DNA from: Acephala macrosclerotiorum
Lineage: Eukaryota > Ascomycota > Leotiomycetes > Helotiales > Mollisiaceae
Assembly (NCBI GenBank): GCA_014904845.1
Contig: MU119227.1
Span: 343,227-407,226 of the forward strand
Length of the DNA: 64,000 bases
Direction of reading: 5' to 3'
Below the pieces are notes generated by a model that was not told the origin of the DNA, did no database searches, and saw nothing but the letters and a program-made list of their open reading frames with translations. Numbering within the stretch: the stretch's first letter is position 1; the number at the start of each line of letters is the position of its first letter. A program made the position numbers and the translations under genes. Below, one piece after another: positions 37,485 through 49,150 of this stretch.

Positions 37485-38060
37485 ATGGTGGTCTACAGTG
37501 TTTTGATGTTTGAGAGTCGAGCCAGACGACCGTGTGAGTTTATCGAGAGTTACTGTTCTGTTATCACGCGTTGCCTTTTTAGTTCTTAAGCTTCTATACC
37601 TGCCATCCTAATGGCATTGCGATTAATTAGATGATTAAAGTTCCTCCTTGCCTAGTTCCTCACGACTTTACCATCGCTTATTCTCATTTGATTTATGCAT
37701 GTAACGTGACTCTCTGCTCGCCAATTCTTCCGATGTCCAAATTCGTTTTGATATAACCTCCCAAGTATCAAATGAGCCACTAGATTGGGTCAATGCTTAA
37801 CCTGAGGGGTCATCCTATCTTGCTTACCAGTTTCCAGCAGCCTGTCCATCAGCCTGGTCATTTACTGTTCCTGAAGTCAGGTCAGGAACTGAAATGTCCG
37901 GCGGGGCTAGAGATCTCGCGTTTGCGGGGAAGGTTTAATGTGGGATGGGATGAAAGAATGATCCGAGTCTCAATTGCATACATACAGATGGATTTCGGCC
38001 GCTTGAAACTGTAAGTGTTTTAGCTTTTTTAATTTCTCACCAATTCAATACTCGCGTACA
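37485..38060. other. intergenic
   Basis: 575 bp of flank between the F-box gene and the epimerase relic. Nothing recognised. Confidence 0.6.
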
Positions 38061-39420
38061 ATGTTGCCCAAGGTATCAATTGCTCTCCTTTCCCTCTCGG
38101 GTTTATCTCTAGCAGCAAAAGCAATCCCATCACTAGGACCAGACGGAAAATATACCCTCATGGCCCCAGGCATAACAGCGAAATTCATTCCCTACGCTGC
38201 CTGTATTACGAATTTGATCGTACCGGATCGGAATGGGACGCTGAGGGATGTGATTTTGGGTTATGATAATGCGAAGTTTTATCCGGTTGATCCTGACCGT
38301 ACGTTCCCTCCCTCTTCTTAGACACTTCTTAGGGGTTTAGAGAGACGAGAGATGGACGTTTTGGGACATTGAAGAAATGGGATGAAAAGAGGAAACGGTG
38401 ACAATGAAATATAATAGATTCCGACCACAGCGCTGTCCCAGGCCACTACGTAAACCGCATCAAAGACCACACCTACGTCTTGAACGGAACGAGATACTTC
38501 ACTGAGGCGAATGATGGGAATGGGACTCTGCATTCGGGAACAAATGGCTGGTCTTACCGAACATGGAATGTATCTGAAGTCACCGACCACTCCATAACCT
38601 TCACGATTCGTGATGAGGCGAATTCATCTCTTGGATTTCCGAGCACGGTGATTGGGAGTGTGACGCATAGTGTTGGGAATGGGAGCTGGTCGACATGATC
38701 GCGGCTCATGCGGTGGATCATTTGACGTCGTTGATGTTGACGACGCATCCGTATTGGAACCTCGACGCCTTCTCTAACCCCAACACTGACCTCGTCCTAG
38801 ACCACCCCCTCCCTCCCTTTCTCCACCCGTGTGATCGGAATCGACGAAAACACCCAATCCACCAGCGGTCTACCCTCTATCTCTAAAGGATCCATCAACG
38901 ACTTTTGGAGCAAGCCAAAGTAGATTGGTGCTTCTTCCCAAGATCCAGCTTGGGTAGGTAATTGTGGCACAGCAAGAGGATGTGCTAGGTATAATAATCA
39001 GTGGTTGGTGGAGAGGAATGAAGGTCGAGAGGGGCTGCCGCTCGCGACGTTGAATAGTGGACGGAGTGGGATTACGTTGGATTTGATCAACCAGGTGTTG
39101 TGGTTTATAGTTGTCATTGGATAGGTAGTGAGTTCTTTCCATTCTGTTCCTCTCTTCACCTTCTTTTGTTGCCTTCGGGTTTGGAAAGGAGAGGCGAGAA
39201 GAAGCTGGTGCTAACATGGCAATACAGGAGGAAACCAACTCAAATCCTCCCAAATGGGAAAAGCCGCCAACGGCTTCGTCTGCAAAGACGGCTGCGTCGC
39301 CGTCGAACCACAAGACTATATCGACGGCATCAACCACCCAGAATGGAACTGAACACAATACCAGATCTCTGGACCTAACACTCCTCCGTTCTGGAGCTAT
39401 ATCCACTATAAATTCAGCAC
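38061..39420 (+). pseudogene. broken secreted aldose 1-epimerase (GalM-like) gene
   Basis: The N-terminus has an intact signal peptide (MLPKVSIALLSLSGLSLAAK) and epimerase-like sequence up to an intron (about 38302-38421). Then NRIKDHTYVLNGTRYFTEAN and GNGTLHSGTNGW follow in frame. After that the frame is lost at 38696 (TGA) where the next segment (MIAAHAVDHLTSLMLTTHPY) lies in another frame, and lost again near 38830. In-frame stops follow at 38921 (TAG) and 39350 (TGA), the latter inside the C-terminal conserved block (DGINHPEW, then TQYQISGP). A probable second intron lies at about 39125-39228. At least four lesions make an active mutarotase very unlikely. The TAG is compatible with CAG-to-TAG (RIP-like); the frameshifts are not RIP. 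Confidence 0.82.
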
Positions 39421-39928
39421 TATCTGAATGTCGGACATGTAGCCGGTCTTTCTCTTGTTTGTCAGTTCTTCAAAGGTATATATTTCTACCCATGTTCATA
39501 ATGAAATTTCATGACCATATCCATGCTCGAAACACGATCCCAGAGAGCCAATCTGGCGGATTCAAGCATTCATCATCTTGCATGAAAACTCTCTGAATAC
39601 CCGAATATCCGTTTCCCGATTCCTCTACGACCGAGCACCATCCCCTGCCGACTCGAAAGCCATAACCAATCACAACAACCCTCCATCCCAAGCTTGAATA
39701 AGCCATTGGCCGTCCCCCACTCTTGGCTGCAGGGCTGAGGCGTGTTTTGGCCCCCAATATCCACTTGCCTAGACCCTGGATTTAACGGTCGTCAGCACTA
39801 GCGAATGCGAACGCGAGGGTGCTGAACCTCAACTTCGGCCTTGCTGTCCAGCTTTTATTGATTATTACTGAGCATCTCACCAATGCCATCTGCTTGCTCG
39901 TATTTCTTTGTCGGTGACGTCGTGGTGT
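39421..39928. other. intergenic
   Basis: About 500 bp between two pseudogenes. Nothing recognised. Confidence 0.5.
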
Positions 39929-41721
39929 ATGATGGCTGTTGATGAGGTTCGGACGGTCCGGGATGAGGCACCTAAGGAAGGAGCGAAGGAAGAGAAGGAG
40001 CAAAGTGGGGGGAAAGCCAAGTCAGGGGGCACAGGAAAGAGGATACCGCATCCCAAAGTTCGATCAGGATGCCTCACTTGCAAGAAGAGAAGACTTAAGT
40101 GCGATGAACGGCGCCCCTATTGTTTTCGCTGTGAGAAGTTTGGCGTCGCCTGTGATGGTTACATCCGCAAAGCTCCTCCAACGACAGAGACAAGAACCCC
40201 AGCCGCACGACCTTTGATGCTGCGAAAGAGACCTGAAGTTGGTGGACCAACGAACGAGGTCAAGAGATCGAGATTCGGGGACTATGAGGAGATGCGATAC
40301 TTTCGATTATTCTGTGAAAAGACTTCGTTTCATCTGAGTGGTTATTATGATCCTATTCTTTGGGGGAGGATTGTGTTGCAAGCTTCCGAAGCTGAAGACT
40401 CAATACGGCATGCTGTTATTTCTATCGGCGCTCTCGATATGACGACGGCTATGTTGCGGGACATGGAGGGTGGGAATGCATAAGAGCATCATCTGTTCGC
40501 GCTGAAGCAGTATAGCAAAGCCATCAGCGATATGCGAGAGATGGTACTGCGTCAGAATGAGATGCATGATTTGCAGACCGCACTTGTTGCTTCTGTCTTG
40601 ATCATTTGCTTCGAAACTTATCATGGCAATTACTCTTCTGCAGCGCAGCAAATCCGAACTGGGGTGCGACTAATCGAGGATTCAAAACGAAGAAAAGGCG
40701 CTTCTAGAATCGATGACGATCTTGTGAGAGCATTCGACAGACTCGACGTCCAGTCCATGTCCCACTCGGATCCTTTCACGCTTCAAGAACATGCAGAATT
40801 AAAAGACGTCTATACGCATCGGGATGAGGATCTGCCACTGTCTTTCTCGATCTGAAGACTTCAAGAGACTACTTCAACTACATCTCTCGACGCGCCGGCC
40901 ACTTCGCGTCCATGATTTGGAAGCTTGAACACACGAGTACGGACAAGCCATCGCACAGTTTCTGGGACCCCAGCGGAGACATGAATTGGAGAGATACTTT
41001 GATGCAAGAACATGGCATGTTTACGCGTCTCTCCGAGCAATGGATGATTTCTTTCTCGCAAATATACAACAATGCGAGATAAACAGTCAAGGCGAAGCCA
41101 GCACCGTATGCGAAGAGCATACTTGCCCCACTGGCGATGCGGAATCACTTTCTTGCTATGCGACTTGCGTTACGACATTATCAAGATGTTGAAGAGATTG
41201 CTTGGGACAGATCGATGCCGGAGTTCGTGGAGATGCTTGAGAATGCTGAAACGATAGTTGCGAACTCAGAAGGCGCCGTCTTTTCATTTGATCTTCAGAG
41301 TGTATGGCCATTAGATGTCATTGCGAAGAAATGTCGAGTCTCGGCGATGAGGTGGCGAGCGATCCATTTACTCAAGAGTCGGCCGAGGAGAGAGGGTATT
41401 TGGGATAGTATCGTAGCAGCGCTAGTCTGCGAGTGGGTGGTGAACGTTGAGGAGGAAGGAATGCTCGAAGGCGGGAACATACCAGAAAGTGCGAGAGTAC
41501 GAAATATCGGCGTTGAGCTAGACTTTGAAAATAGGAAGGCGAGAGTATGGTGTTTCCTTCCTTCTGAGGAGACGAGTCAAAACGAGGAGACAGCTATCGC
41601 GCGCAAAAGAGAGGCGTTGCTTGAATGGGGACATCAAAAATGGAACACAGATTTCGGCGGTTACGGAACCTTTGGTAGTGGCTTCCAGCGCATCCTCAGT
41701 AGTGGAAGCAAAATTATCTAA
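39929..41721 (+). pseudogene. broken Zn2Cys6 transcription factor gene
   Basis: From the ATG at 39929, a full Zn2Cys6 cluster is present: C48-x2-C51-x6-C58-x6-C65-x2-C68-x6-C75, in a basic context ([15 protein letters not shown]). Fungal-regulator middle-homology sequence follows ([19 protein letters not shown]). A TAA at 40481-40483 interrupts it; the same frame continues (EHHLFALKQYSKAISDMREM) until a frameshift near 40840. After that LKTSRDYFNYISRRAGHF lies in another frame, with a stop near 41080. The C-terminal segment (about 41137-41721) is in a third stretch. The TAA fits CAA-to-TAA. A truncated 184-residue DNA-binding protein could still be made, but the regulator as a whole is dead. 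Confidence 0.8.
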
Positions 41722-43539
41722 AAATGTCAGAGCAACTGAACCAGTGTGGATGGGAGTCTACTCCAATGCCAGGAAAGCATCCACGGATGTTGATCACCAT
41801 GTTATGTTGAGTGTCTTCTCCACTAAGGAGATGGGTCAGCTGGTTGGTTACCATCGTTATCAATCCTCCTCCACATGATCCTCCGCCTCAAGATCTTCCG
41901 CTTCATGATGGCTCGAGGGAAAGAAACCTGCCGATGAGTCTGGTGAGCCCGAAGCTTTGAACCAATGCGAATGATCCAAGGGGTTTCAACAAGCAAGGAC
42001 GTACAATTTTGCGTTCTTGAATTATGACAGGTGCGCTGGGAAGAAACTTGGCTGCGAAAGCAAATGCTAGTTTACAGGGTAAAGATAGTTCGAGACGAGC
42101 TCAAGCTGATGCCATATTAGAGCACGGCGAGGAAGGTACCCCAAACCCAACGCGTGCAGCGAGTTTTGTCGCGCAGTATAGACACAGATACTGAATGAAA
42201 CAGGAAGTCTCGCTCGGTGCATATGCTTGTGTCCAATATGATGTTTTGCCATAGTAGTATCCTCGACTTCCCAGCAGAGAACGTCGACCAATTGCCGTGC
42301 CTTTATACCGACAGTGAGGTCGTTCACCTAAAGAAGCCTGATATGCCCAGGAAGCAGAAACCGCGATTGGCTACGACAGAGCAAGGAGCGGAGGTAGGGA
42401 ACTGTGGGAAAACCTCCTTGGAGTTTGGAAACAGCGCTTCCAATGTCTCAGCCCTGCCTGGACTCGCTCGTGTCACTTTCTCTGAGCAAAGAAGTCGCTA
42501 GCTACTGTCAGGAGAATTTTCTATTATGCAGTCTCTCAGAATAATCTCGCCTCCTCGTTTATCTGAGGTTGGGGGATTGAAAGTGCTGGGTGGGAATCTG
42601 GCAGGACGGTTGGGAAGAGTGGATAAGGAGAACAGAATGATGAGGGTCGGACCGACGGATGATGAGTGAGAAGTATAGAGATAATGCCATCAAGTCATGT
42701 TGAAGAAGAGATGCCGGAAAGGGGTGCTTGGGACTTGGAAAGAGTGATGAGGACCCGGAAATGCTCCCGTCCTGGGCCATCTGTGATACCAAAATATATA
42801 CTGCATTCAAATGGGTATGTAACAGCACGTATCTGAACATAAATTACAGGAACAAAGCCCATATAGTACAGTTTCGCCCTCCTGTGCTGGTGAATGCTAG
42901 CAGACTTTTGAAAAGGAGAATGTCTGAGTGTATGTGCAACCTTTTACTCGTGCCGAGTCCGCGAGACATCCGCAGGCAGCAGAAATGAGATTGCTGACGG
43001 CAAGAGCCTGGAGCATGCAAAATAGAAGGCATATAAGAGAAACCATGTATGTCGAAGTCCAACCTCGAACCAGAAATTGATATTGAAGTCGAAGGGAGCC
43101 GATGGAAGCAAAGAGCGCCTCAATGTTCGAGGCAAACTTAAAGACTTCGAGAAAGATAAATATCTGCCATTCTTTTAAGCGCTTGAAAAGCGTGTCTGCT
43201 CTCCAAGGGTATCGCAAATCGTGTACACATTTGCGTTCTAAGCTCGTTCTTAGAAGTACAGCCTGACTTGTCGAGATTCGACCAAGTTGTTGATTGTATC
43301 GTCTCATGGAACCGGGGCGAAACAGGGATTGAGCTTTGTACACCTCTTTCATCATCCATTCATGGTGACTTCGGCTAGCTTCGCCGTATCCGCAGACTGC
43401 CAATCGGTGCGATTTGGGGCATTGTATGGGTCTCTGGCATCGTCTGGTTCCCAGCATTTCTTGCTGACGTTTTCGTTTCCTTTCCCGTTTCATCCCCACC
43501 CTATCAAGCTTTTCCTCGTAGGGCATTGTTTCGTCAGGA
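41722..43539. other. intergenic, no supported gene
   Basis: About 1.8 kb between the broken regulator and the ketopantoate-reductase relic. An extended minus-strand frame (42897-43697) continues from the relic but has no recognisable domain in its distal part. Confidence 0.45.
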
Positions 43540-43990
43540 ACCCGCTGATCTCCTGCCCCTAGATCAGAAGAAGTTCCATTCTCTGTGCGCTTTTGCGCCT
43601 GAAGGAAGGCTTTTGGTTCCTCGGTTATGGCAATTACAGCGTCCGTCACGAGTTGATTAGCGGGCAACTTGAAACCATATTGAGCAGCTCTTATCAACCG
43701 GCCATCTTCTCTATGCCTGCGTCAATCCCATGAGTACGTACTGCGCCATCGAATGCATTCGGTCGTGTAGCTCCAGGTTTACCCATATTTTTAACTGCTC
43801 CTCAATTGGCGTGCTAGGTAAGTCGCGCCGAACGACCTCCCAAGCCTCCCTGATCAAGTGGGCCATGAGTATTTGAGCCTCAGGATGTTGAGGAAGAGCG
43901 TCCGAGTAAATCTCGAAGAGAGTCGTCAAAGGGCCGATGACTGTGTCTTTGACAAGTTTCCTCTACCGCCATAGTAGAAGTTTTCGCTGA
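43540..43990 (-). pseudogene. C-terminal ketopantoate-reductase-like relic (tandem paralogue)
   Basis: Minus-strand pieces parallel the intact-looking C-terminal domain at 44320..44946. KLVKDTVIGPLTTLFE corresponds to KLVRDAVIASLATLFE, REAWEVVRRDLP is identical in core to QEAWEVVRRDLP, and RAAQYGF matches RARQWGF. They are broken by an in-frame TAG just upstream of KLVKD and by a frame change with stops near 43700. Only the ApbA/PanE C-terminal domain is recognisable; the NADP-binding half is not seen. It lies about 330 bp from its relative on the same strand, so it arose by local duplication and is non-functional. Confidence 0.65.
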
Positions 43991-44319
43991 TCTACTTCTT
44001 GGTTTCGATTCGAACTGACGTTGTAAAGTGGGCCCTTCTTTGTCCCGAAGAATCATGAGCGGCCCGGACGCTTAGAGAATCGAAGAGCTTCGTAGGGACA
44101 ATCTTGGGGTTGATATCAGGCCTTCTTTCGTTTCTTCTTGGGATCATTCCGCGCAGGGTGTACCAACCAACCTGGATTTTTCGTCTCGTCTCGAATTCTT
44201 GTGTTGCCTATCGAAGAAATCTGAGGTTTCGCATACCTCACTGGCATCGGTCGATTTCCAAGTAGTTCTCGCTGTCTTTGTCGTTTCTTTTCCTGCTTTA
44301 CTTCTAGTCTATTAGGTCG
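43991..44319. other. spacer between two reductase relics
   Basis: 330 bp. It may contain more of the decayed upstream part of the 43.5-kb relic, but I could not align any of it. Confidence 0.4.
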
Positions 44320-45118
44320 TTACTCGCAAGGTAATGCCTCGTCTAGTCTCCCGGCTTCCGAGCGAGATGACACTTGTTGATCATGATGTTTCTGGGTTTC
44401 AATGAAGTAGAGCCTTTTCCTGTTCTCCATAGTCTTCGCTATGACCCAGCCCATCAACGCTTGATGTGTAGGGCATTCGAATCCCCATTGACGGGCACGT
44501 TCTATGAGCCAGCCGCTGATCTTTTCGATGCCTGTATCTTCTCCAATTCTTACGTGATGTGTCATCGAGTGTACTTTGTCCGTCAAGTCTTGCTCTACCC
44601 ATGCTTTGACAATGTTAGGCTTTGTCCCCGGTAAGTCGCGCCGTACCACTTCCCAAGCCTCCTGGATTGCCATAGCCATGAGTTCAGGAGCGGCAGCGTT
44701 CGACAATATCTCGTTATGTTGGCACTCGAACAAAGTTGCCAACGATGCAATAACGGCATCTCTGACGAGCTTTTTGTACCGACGATAGAGGAAGCGCTTC
44801 GAATTCACCTCCGAAGAGTGTAGAAGAGAAGAATCCAGCAGGCGACTTATGAGGTGTTGGGTGTGATACTCCCGCCGCCTCAGCCCGTCTCTGGTTTGCA
44901 ACGAACTATCAACAATAGGCCCGATTTCCATGTTGCCGAAAATCACCTCGTTTTGGATCTCTTACCCCTTCAACAAAGCTTCCGCATCGTCCTTCATTTT
45001 CTCCGGGTTGTCTGGGGGGAGCTTCCCGCACGCCGTGGGACATGGAAGCTAGACGGAAGTTCGGCCGTTTGCCGATATCCGGGAAATTGAGTTTGAATAG
45101 CTCTTCCGGAACACCAAA
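44320..45118 (-). pseudogene. 3' part of a ketopantoate-reductase-type gene split by the AT-rich element
   Basis: Reading right to left from the element edge: GVPEELFKLNFPDIGKRPNF then SMSHGV match the segment after the QNGxG motif of PanE/ApbA reductases. A long C-terminal domain follows (EIGPIVDSSLQ; YKKLVRDAVIASLATLFECQ; MTHHVRIGEDTGIEKISGWL; then WGFECPTHQALM). A frameshift after SHGV and an in-frame TAA near 44970 show it was decaying independently of the insertion. The 208-codon frame from 44946 stays open and encodes the helical C-terminal domain alone. The family reduces 2-dehydropantoate to pantoate with NADPH; fungi carry many paralogues of unclear substrate. Confidence 0.78.
45113..45118. 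repeat. target-site duplication, left copy (ACCAAA)
   Basis: Six bases directly outside the left inverted repeat, matching ACCAAG at 56677-56682 with one G/A transition. The shared core ACCAA is exact. Confidence 0.7.
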
Positions 45119-45154
45119 TACGGCACACCATGTGGTCGAGGTGTGCAACTTTCG
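45119..45154. repeat. left terminal inverted repeat
   Basis: 36 bp, pairing with 56641-56676; differences at three positions only. It is not RIP-depleted, unlike the sequence immediately inside, which starts as poly-A-rich DNA after TTTCG. Confidence 0.82.
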
Positions 45155-45824
45155 AAAAAAATTAAAAAAAAATAAAAAAAATAAAAAAAATCATTTATTT
45201 AATTTAAAAATTAATATTAATTTTTATTAAATTATACGTTATTTATATAATATAAATTATTTTAATTTAATTAAAATATTTAATATAATAATTTAATTAA
45301 TTTATTAAAAGTTTTATAATAAAAATAATTATATAATAATTTTAAAATAATTATAAATATAATATTAATATAATAATTATATATAATATTAAATTATATT
45401 AAAATTAATTTAATTATATTAAAATTAAAATTATATTTTTTAATTTTTACGTAATTTTTAAAAAATGAATTATTTTATACGTATATTAAACACTAAAAAT
45501 TTTACGTACGTTTTTTATTTATTTTTATTCGAATAAATATTTTTTAATAAACTAATAATAATATATAATTAATTTAATAAAAAATATTAAAAAAATATAT
45601 TATTTATTAAAAATTTAAATTATTATTATTTTAATAATTATATTAATTAAAAATTATATAATTTATTATATAATTTTAATATATAATTTTTTAATTTTTA
45701 TTTTAATATTTTATAAAATTTATAAAATAAAATATATATTAAATAAAAAAAAAAATTTATTTATTATTAATTCGTTTAATAAATCGTTAAACGAGTTTTT
45801 TTTTTAAAACGAAAAAAATATTTT

Positions 45825-46090
45825 ATTTTAAATTATTAAATTATTATATAATTAAATTTAAAAATATTAAAATTTTATAAATTTTATAAATTGTTTATAT
45901 TTTTAATTATAAAATATTTAAATTAATAATTATTACGTAATTTAAATTAAAATTAAAATTTATAATTATTATAAATTTTTTTTTAAAAAATATAATTAAT
46001 TAAATTAATTATAAAATTTATTAAAAACGAAAATTTTAAAAAAAAAATTTTAATATAAAATTTTTATTAATTTTAAATTTAAATTTTAAA
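45825..46090. repeat. short diverged copy of the dispersed AT-rich repeat
   Basis: Shares AATTTAAAAATATTAAAATT, AATTAATAATTATTACGTAA and the AATTAATTAAATTAAT-to-AACGA-AATTTT end with the copies at 48525-49150 and 61880-62530, but lacks internal parts. Confidence 0.5.
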
Positions 46091-46204
46091 TAAATATAAT
46101 AAATAAAAAAATTAAAAATTTAAAATTTTTAAAATTTTTAAAATATAAATTATATTAAATATTATTTAATTAATTATTAATTAATATTTTTATTATAATA
46201 AATT

Positions 46205-46345
46205 TATTAAAAAAAATAAATTAAAAAATAAATTAATCGAATTATATTTATTAAAATTTAAAAAAAAAAAAAAAAAATTAAACGATTATTCGATTTTTAT
46301 AATTCGATTAATATCGAATTAAAATAAATTAAAAACGAATTACGT
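46205..46345. repeat. direct repeat, left copy, inside the element
   Basis: About 130 bp containing AAATTAATCGAATTATATTT and TTTATAATTCGATTAATATC, repeated in the same orientation at 56400-56545. Possible LTR remnants or internal duplication. Confidence 0.5.
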
Positions 46346-46789
46346 AATAACGTTTTATAATATATATTTTTTTAAAATATTTTTAAAAATTTTAAAAATT
46401 TTAATAAATATATATAGTTTAATATATTATTATTTTTTTTATTAATATTTAAATCGATTTTCGATTTTTCGTTTATATTTATAATATTATTATTTTTATT
46501 TTTATTAAAACTTTTAAAATTTTTTCGTTTTTATTTATTATTATTATTTTTATTAATTTATCGATTTTTTAATATCGTATATTAATATTAATATATAAAT
46601 AAACGAAAAAAAAAAATACGAATTCGATTATAAAAATATAATATATAATTTTTTTTGTCGATAATTATAATATTTAATTAAAATATTTTACGTAAAAACG
46701 AATTTTTATTAATTATATTATTAATCGTTTAAAATTTGTATATTTATAATTTTTTTTATTATTAAAAAAAATTATTACGTATTAATTAT

Positions 46790-47440
46790 TTATTAATAAT
46801 ATTAGCGATTTACTAATAATACGTACTACGTAATAATTACATGTTTAAATCTTTAGCGTTTAATTAAAAAAATCGATTATTAATTAATAATCAATTAATA
46901 AACAAATCTCGACTTATAAAAATATTAAAACTCTCAACTTTCGACGACTATAAACGATTACGCGCGATTTTTATATAATTATATTTAATTAATTAAATCG
47001 TTTAATTTTTAAATATTTTAATTTAAATTTTTAATATCGAATTATACAATTATTCGCATATTAGATTAATGTATTTACGCGCGTAAACTTTGTTTAAATC
47101 GATCGATTTTACGATTAAATTTTAAATAATATTAATATTTTTAATTTTTATTTTTATTTATTTATATAATTTATAAAACGATAAAAATCTATTAATCGAA
47201 TAAAATGCGATTATTAATTTATATATAAATTTTAACGAAAAATATTAAAACTTAATAATTTTTAATTTTATAATTTAATATTTCAATACGCGTTTAATAA
47301 ATTTCTTTGAAATTCTTATAATAAATTAAATAAATATTATAAATTATAAGTTTTAAATATTTAAATATTTAATTTTAAATTAATATTATTAATAATCGAT
47401 TAAATTAATATTAACTTATTAATAATATTATTAATATACT
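46790..47440 (+). repeat. LTR-like repeat, copy 1
   Basis: About 650 bp. Shared landmarks with 53330-53992: ACGTAATAATT near the start, then CGATTATTAATT, TTTACGCGCGTAAACTTTG, AATCGATCGATTTTACGAT, and an end rich in TTATTAATAATATTATTAAT. Short inverted termini (TTAGCGA near the start; TCGCTAA near the end of the better-preserved copy) are LTR-like. Heavily RIP-mutated. Confidence 0.6.
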
Positions 47441-48524
47441 TATTTTTTAATAAAACGATTAAAAAATAATTTTTTTAATAATTTTTTTATTATAATTTAA
47501 AAAAATTATTAAAAAAAAATTATTATAAATTTTTTTTTTAATTAATAAAATTTTTTTTTTATAAATTTATATTTATTTTTTATATACGAATTAATTTTAA
47601 TTTTTAATATAATAAATACGATTATTTTTTTTTAATATTAAATAAAATTTAAATATTAATTATATTAAAAAAAATTTTAAATTTATTATTTTTTTTTTAA
47701 ATTTTATTATACGAGTTTTTAATAAAATTTTTATAAATAATATTAAAATTTTTTATTAATTTTAATACTCGTTTTAATATTATATTAATTATAATAATTA
47801 AAATTTAATCGTTAATAAATATTATATTTAAAAAAAAATTTTTATTTAAATCGATTTATTTTACGATTAAATCGATTAAATAATTATTATTTTTATTTAA
47901 AATTCGAATATTTTTTTATATTATTTCGTTTTTCGATTTTAAAATAAAACGATTTTATATTAAATTGTAATTTTTTATTTTTTTTATTTAATTATAAATA
48001 TTAAATTTTTGTATTTTATTATATTTTTTTTTTAAATTAATTATTCGATTTTATTTAAAAATTTTTTATTATTTATATTTTTATTTATTAAAATTTTTTT
48101 AAATTATTTTTATTATTAATTTTAATTTAATTAAAAAATTAAAAAATTTATAAAAATTAATAATTTTTTTTAAATAGTTTTTTAATAAAAATATTTTTTT
48201 TAATTTTTTTTATTTTAATATAAATATAATTTTTTTTTTTCGTTTTTAAAATATTCGAAAAAAATAAAAACTTAAAATAAAATTTTTAATTAAATTTTAT
48301 TTTTCGAATTATTTTTTTTTTCGATTTAAAAAATTATTTTTATTATTAAAAATTTTTATTAATCGAATTTAAATTTTTGTATTATTTTTTTTTTATTTAA
48401 TATAATAAAAAAAAAAAAAAATTTCGATTTTTATTCGTAAAAAATTTTTAAATTTTTAAATTTCGTAATATTTTTATATTATTTATTAACAATTGAAAAT
48501 TTATTTCGATTTTCGAGTTTAAAA

Positions 48525-49150
48525 ATAAAATATTACAATTTAAAAAAAAAGTTTAATTTTTTTTATATTTTATAATTATTTTAATAAAATTTATTAAATT
48601 TAATTAAATTAAAATTTATAAAATATAAAAATAAAAAATATTATATTTAATTTTAATTAAAAATAATTAATTTAAAACGTTTAAAAAAAAAATTAAAATA
48701 TTTTAAATATTTAAAATTATTATATAATCGAATTTAAAAATATTAAAATTTTAAAAATTTTACGATTTTATTTATATATTAATTAATTTAATAAATTTAT
48801 TATAATTAAATTATAAATTGAATTAATATTTAAATCGTTTTTATTTTTAATTATAATTTATTTAAATTAATAATTATTACGTAATTTTAATTTCAATTAC
48901 GAAATATTATAAATCGCGATTTGTATTTATTAAAAATTTTTTATCGTTTAATAAAATTTATTCTCGAGAAATGCGATTTATAGTATTATAATATAAATTT
49001 AAAAAACTATAAATCGTAAAAAAAATTTTTTTTTTAATAAATATAATTTTAATTATTATTTATAATTAATTAAATTAATCGTAAAAATTTAATATAAAAA
49101 ACGAGAATTTTAAAAATTTTAATATAAAACTTTTATCGATTTATTAATTT
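48525..49150. repeat. dispersed AT-rich repeat, about 600 bp
   Basis: Same orientation and order as 61880-62530 in the second island. Shared landmarks include TATATAATCGAATTTAAAAA, AATTACGAAATATTATAAATC, CTCGAGAAATNCGATTTAT and AATTAATCGTAAAAATTTAA. Non-coding as it stands. Confidence 0.65.

Noticed and set aside
42897..43697. 266-codon minus-strand frame
   Set aside because: Only its first 40 or so codons align with the reductase relic; the rest has no support and no start.
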